This document shows positions 63,827 through 64,000 of a stretch of DNA of 64,000 nucleotides, piece by piece (the stretch's first letter is position 1; every line of letters begins with the position of its first letter). The notes beneath the pieces were generated by a model. It did no database searches, had not been told where the DNA came from, and saw nothing but the letters and a program-made list of their open reading frames with translations. The position numbers and the translations under genes were made by a program. The stretch is from positions 1 through 64,000 of the forward strand of contig CBFIBQ010000008.1 of the NCBI GenBank assembly GCA_965660875.1, written 5' to 3'. The stretch comes from UBA6770 sp965660875 (GTDB lineage Bacteria; Bacteroidota; Bacteroidia; Flavobacteriales_G; Salibacteraceae).

Positions 63827-64000
63827 ATGATCAAATCACTCAAAGCACGTGAACACGATTTTTCGGCAACTGAAAAACAATTGCTCAAATTAAATAGTGG
63901 CCCATTTCAAAATGGAGAGTTAGACTCTTTTAAATCTCAACTGGAGAGAATTAACCGATTTCCACTGAAACCAAATAAACTCGAAATTTTTCAGGTTAAC
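63827..64000 (+). CDS. arsS: arsenosugar radical SAM protein ArsS, N-terminal fragment
   Basis: The frame opens with ATG at 63827 and stays open for 58 codons to the window edge. The translated N-terminus has the family lead-in: a helix, then RINRFPLKPNKLEIFQVN, the segment that precedes the radical-SAM cysteine motif in ArsS (LQVNIG...CNxxCxHCHV). The cysteines themselves fall beyond the edge, so identity rests on this lead-in and on the three neighbouring genes. ArsS adds the adenosyl/ribosyl part to arsenic in arsenosugar synthesis. Confidence 0.68.
   Translation, partial: MIKSLKAREHDFSATEKQLLKLNSGPFQNGELDSFKSQLERINRFPLKPNKLEIFQVN

Noticed and set aside
1..64000. CRISPR arrays, tRNAs, insertion sequences or prophage genes
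   Set aside because: None found by eye: no spaced direct repeats, no cloverleaf in the few gaps over 100 bp, and no transposase, integrase or phage structural genes.

Overview
The window reads as a chromosomal segment of an aerobic member of the Bacteroidota, probably a Flavobacteriales-type marine or freshwater lineage. Evidence: a Bacteroidota-like 16S 5' end, TAnnTTTG -7 promoter elements, an AT-rich genome with few Shine-Dalgarno sites and many TTG/GTG starts, the type IX secretion translocon SprA, a cargo protein with a type IX C-terminal sorting domain, the alternative complex III (act) operon, and split methionine synthase. No insertion sequence, prophage, CRISPR array or tRNA is visible; this is core genome with a few accessory islands.

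Layout. 1-660: 5' end of a 16S rRNA gene read leftward, with its leader and two candidate promoters. 661-5.0 kb: tsaB, an efflux adaptor and TolC pair, and a lipid-free secreted helical protein. 5.0-8.9 kb: two-gene methionine synthase behind a SAM-I riboswitch. 8.9-13.0 kb: heme O synthase, two subunit III paralogues, subunit IV and assembly-type membrane proteins of an aa3-type oxidase. 13.0-19.3 kb: surface polysaccharide genes (two Wzi/RemB-like barrels around a WecA/MraY-type transferase, then GDP-fucose synthesis). 19.4-22.0 kb: large repeat protein secreted by type IX. 22.0-25.3 kb: deoC with a complete and a truncated aldehyde dehydrogenase. 25.4-37.0 kb: tonB-like gene, gcvH, sprA, ruvA, maeB. 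37.1-41.6 kb (rightward): Sir2, then a TlpA / DUF6029 / Omp28 / beta-barrel operon. 41.6-43.6 kb: queG and ruvB. 43.6-54.9 kb: actABCDEF-ctaC-ctaD, one long operon ending in a clear terminator. 55.2-55.6 kb: SPOR protein. 55.6-60.2 kb: rimP-nusA-infB. 60.3-61.9 kb: MORN-variant repeat protein. 62.0-64.0 kb: the left part of an arsenosugar-type cluster, cut by the window edge inside arsS.

Function. The act-cta operon and the 9-13 kb block together encode most of a quinol:cytochrome c / cytochrome oxidase respiratory supercomplex, split over two loci. Signals most worth a second look are a terminator-like hairpin between the only visible promoter and rimP (possible NusA autoregulation), a perfect 23-bp palindrome upstream of the act operon, a SCO-like oxidase-linked protein without its copper ligands, a catalytically dead ALDH partner of deoC, and the arsenosugar island.
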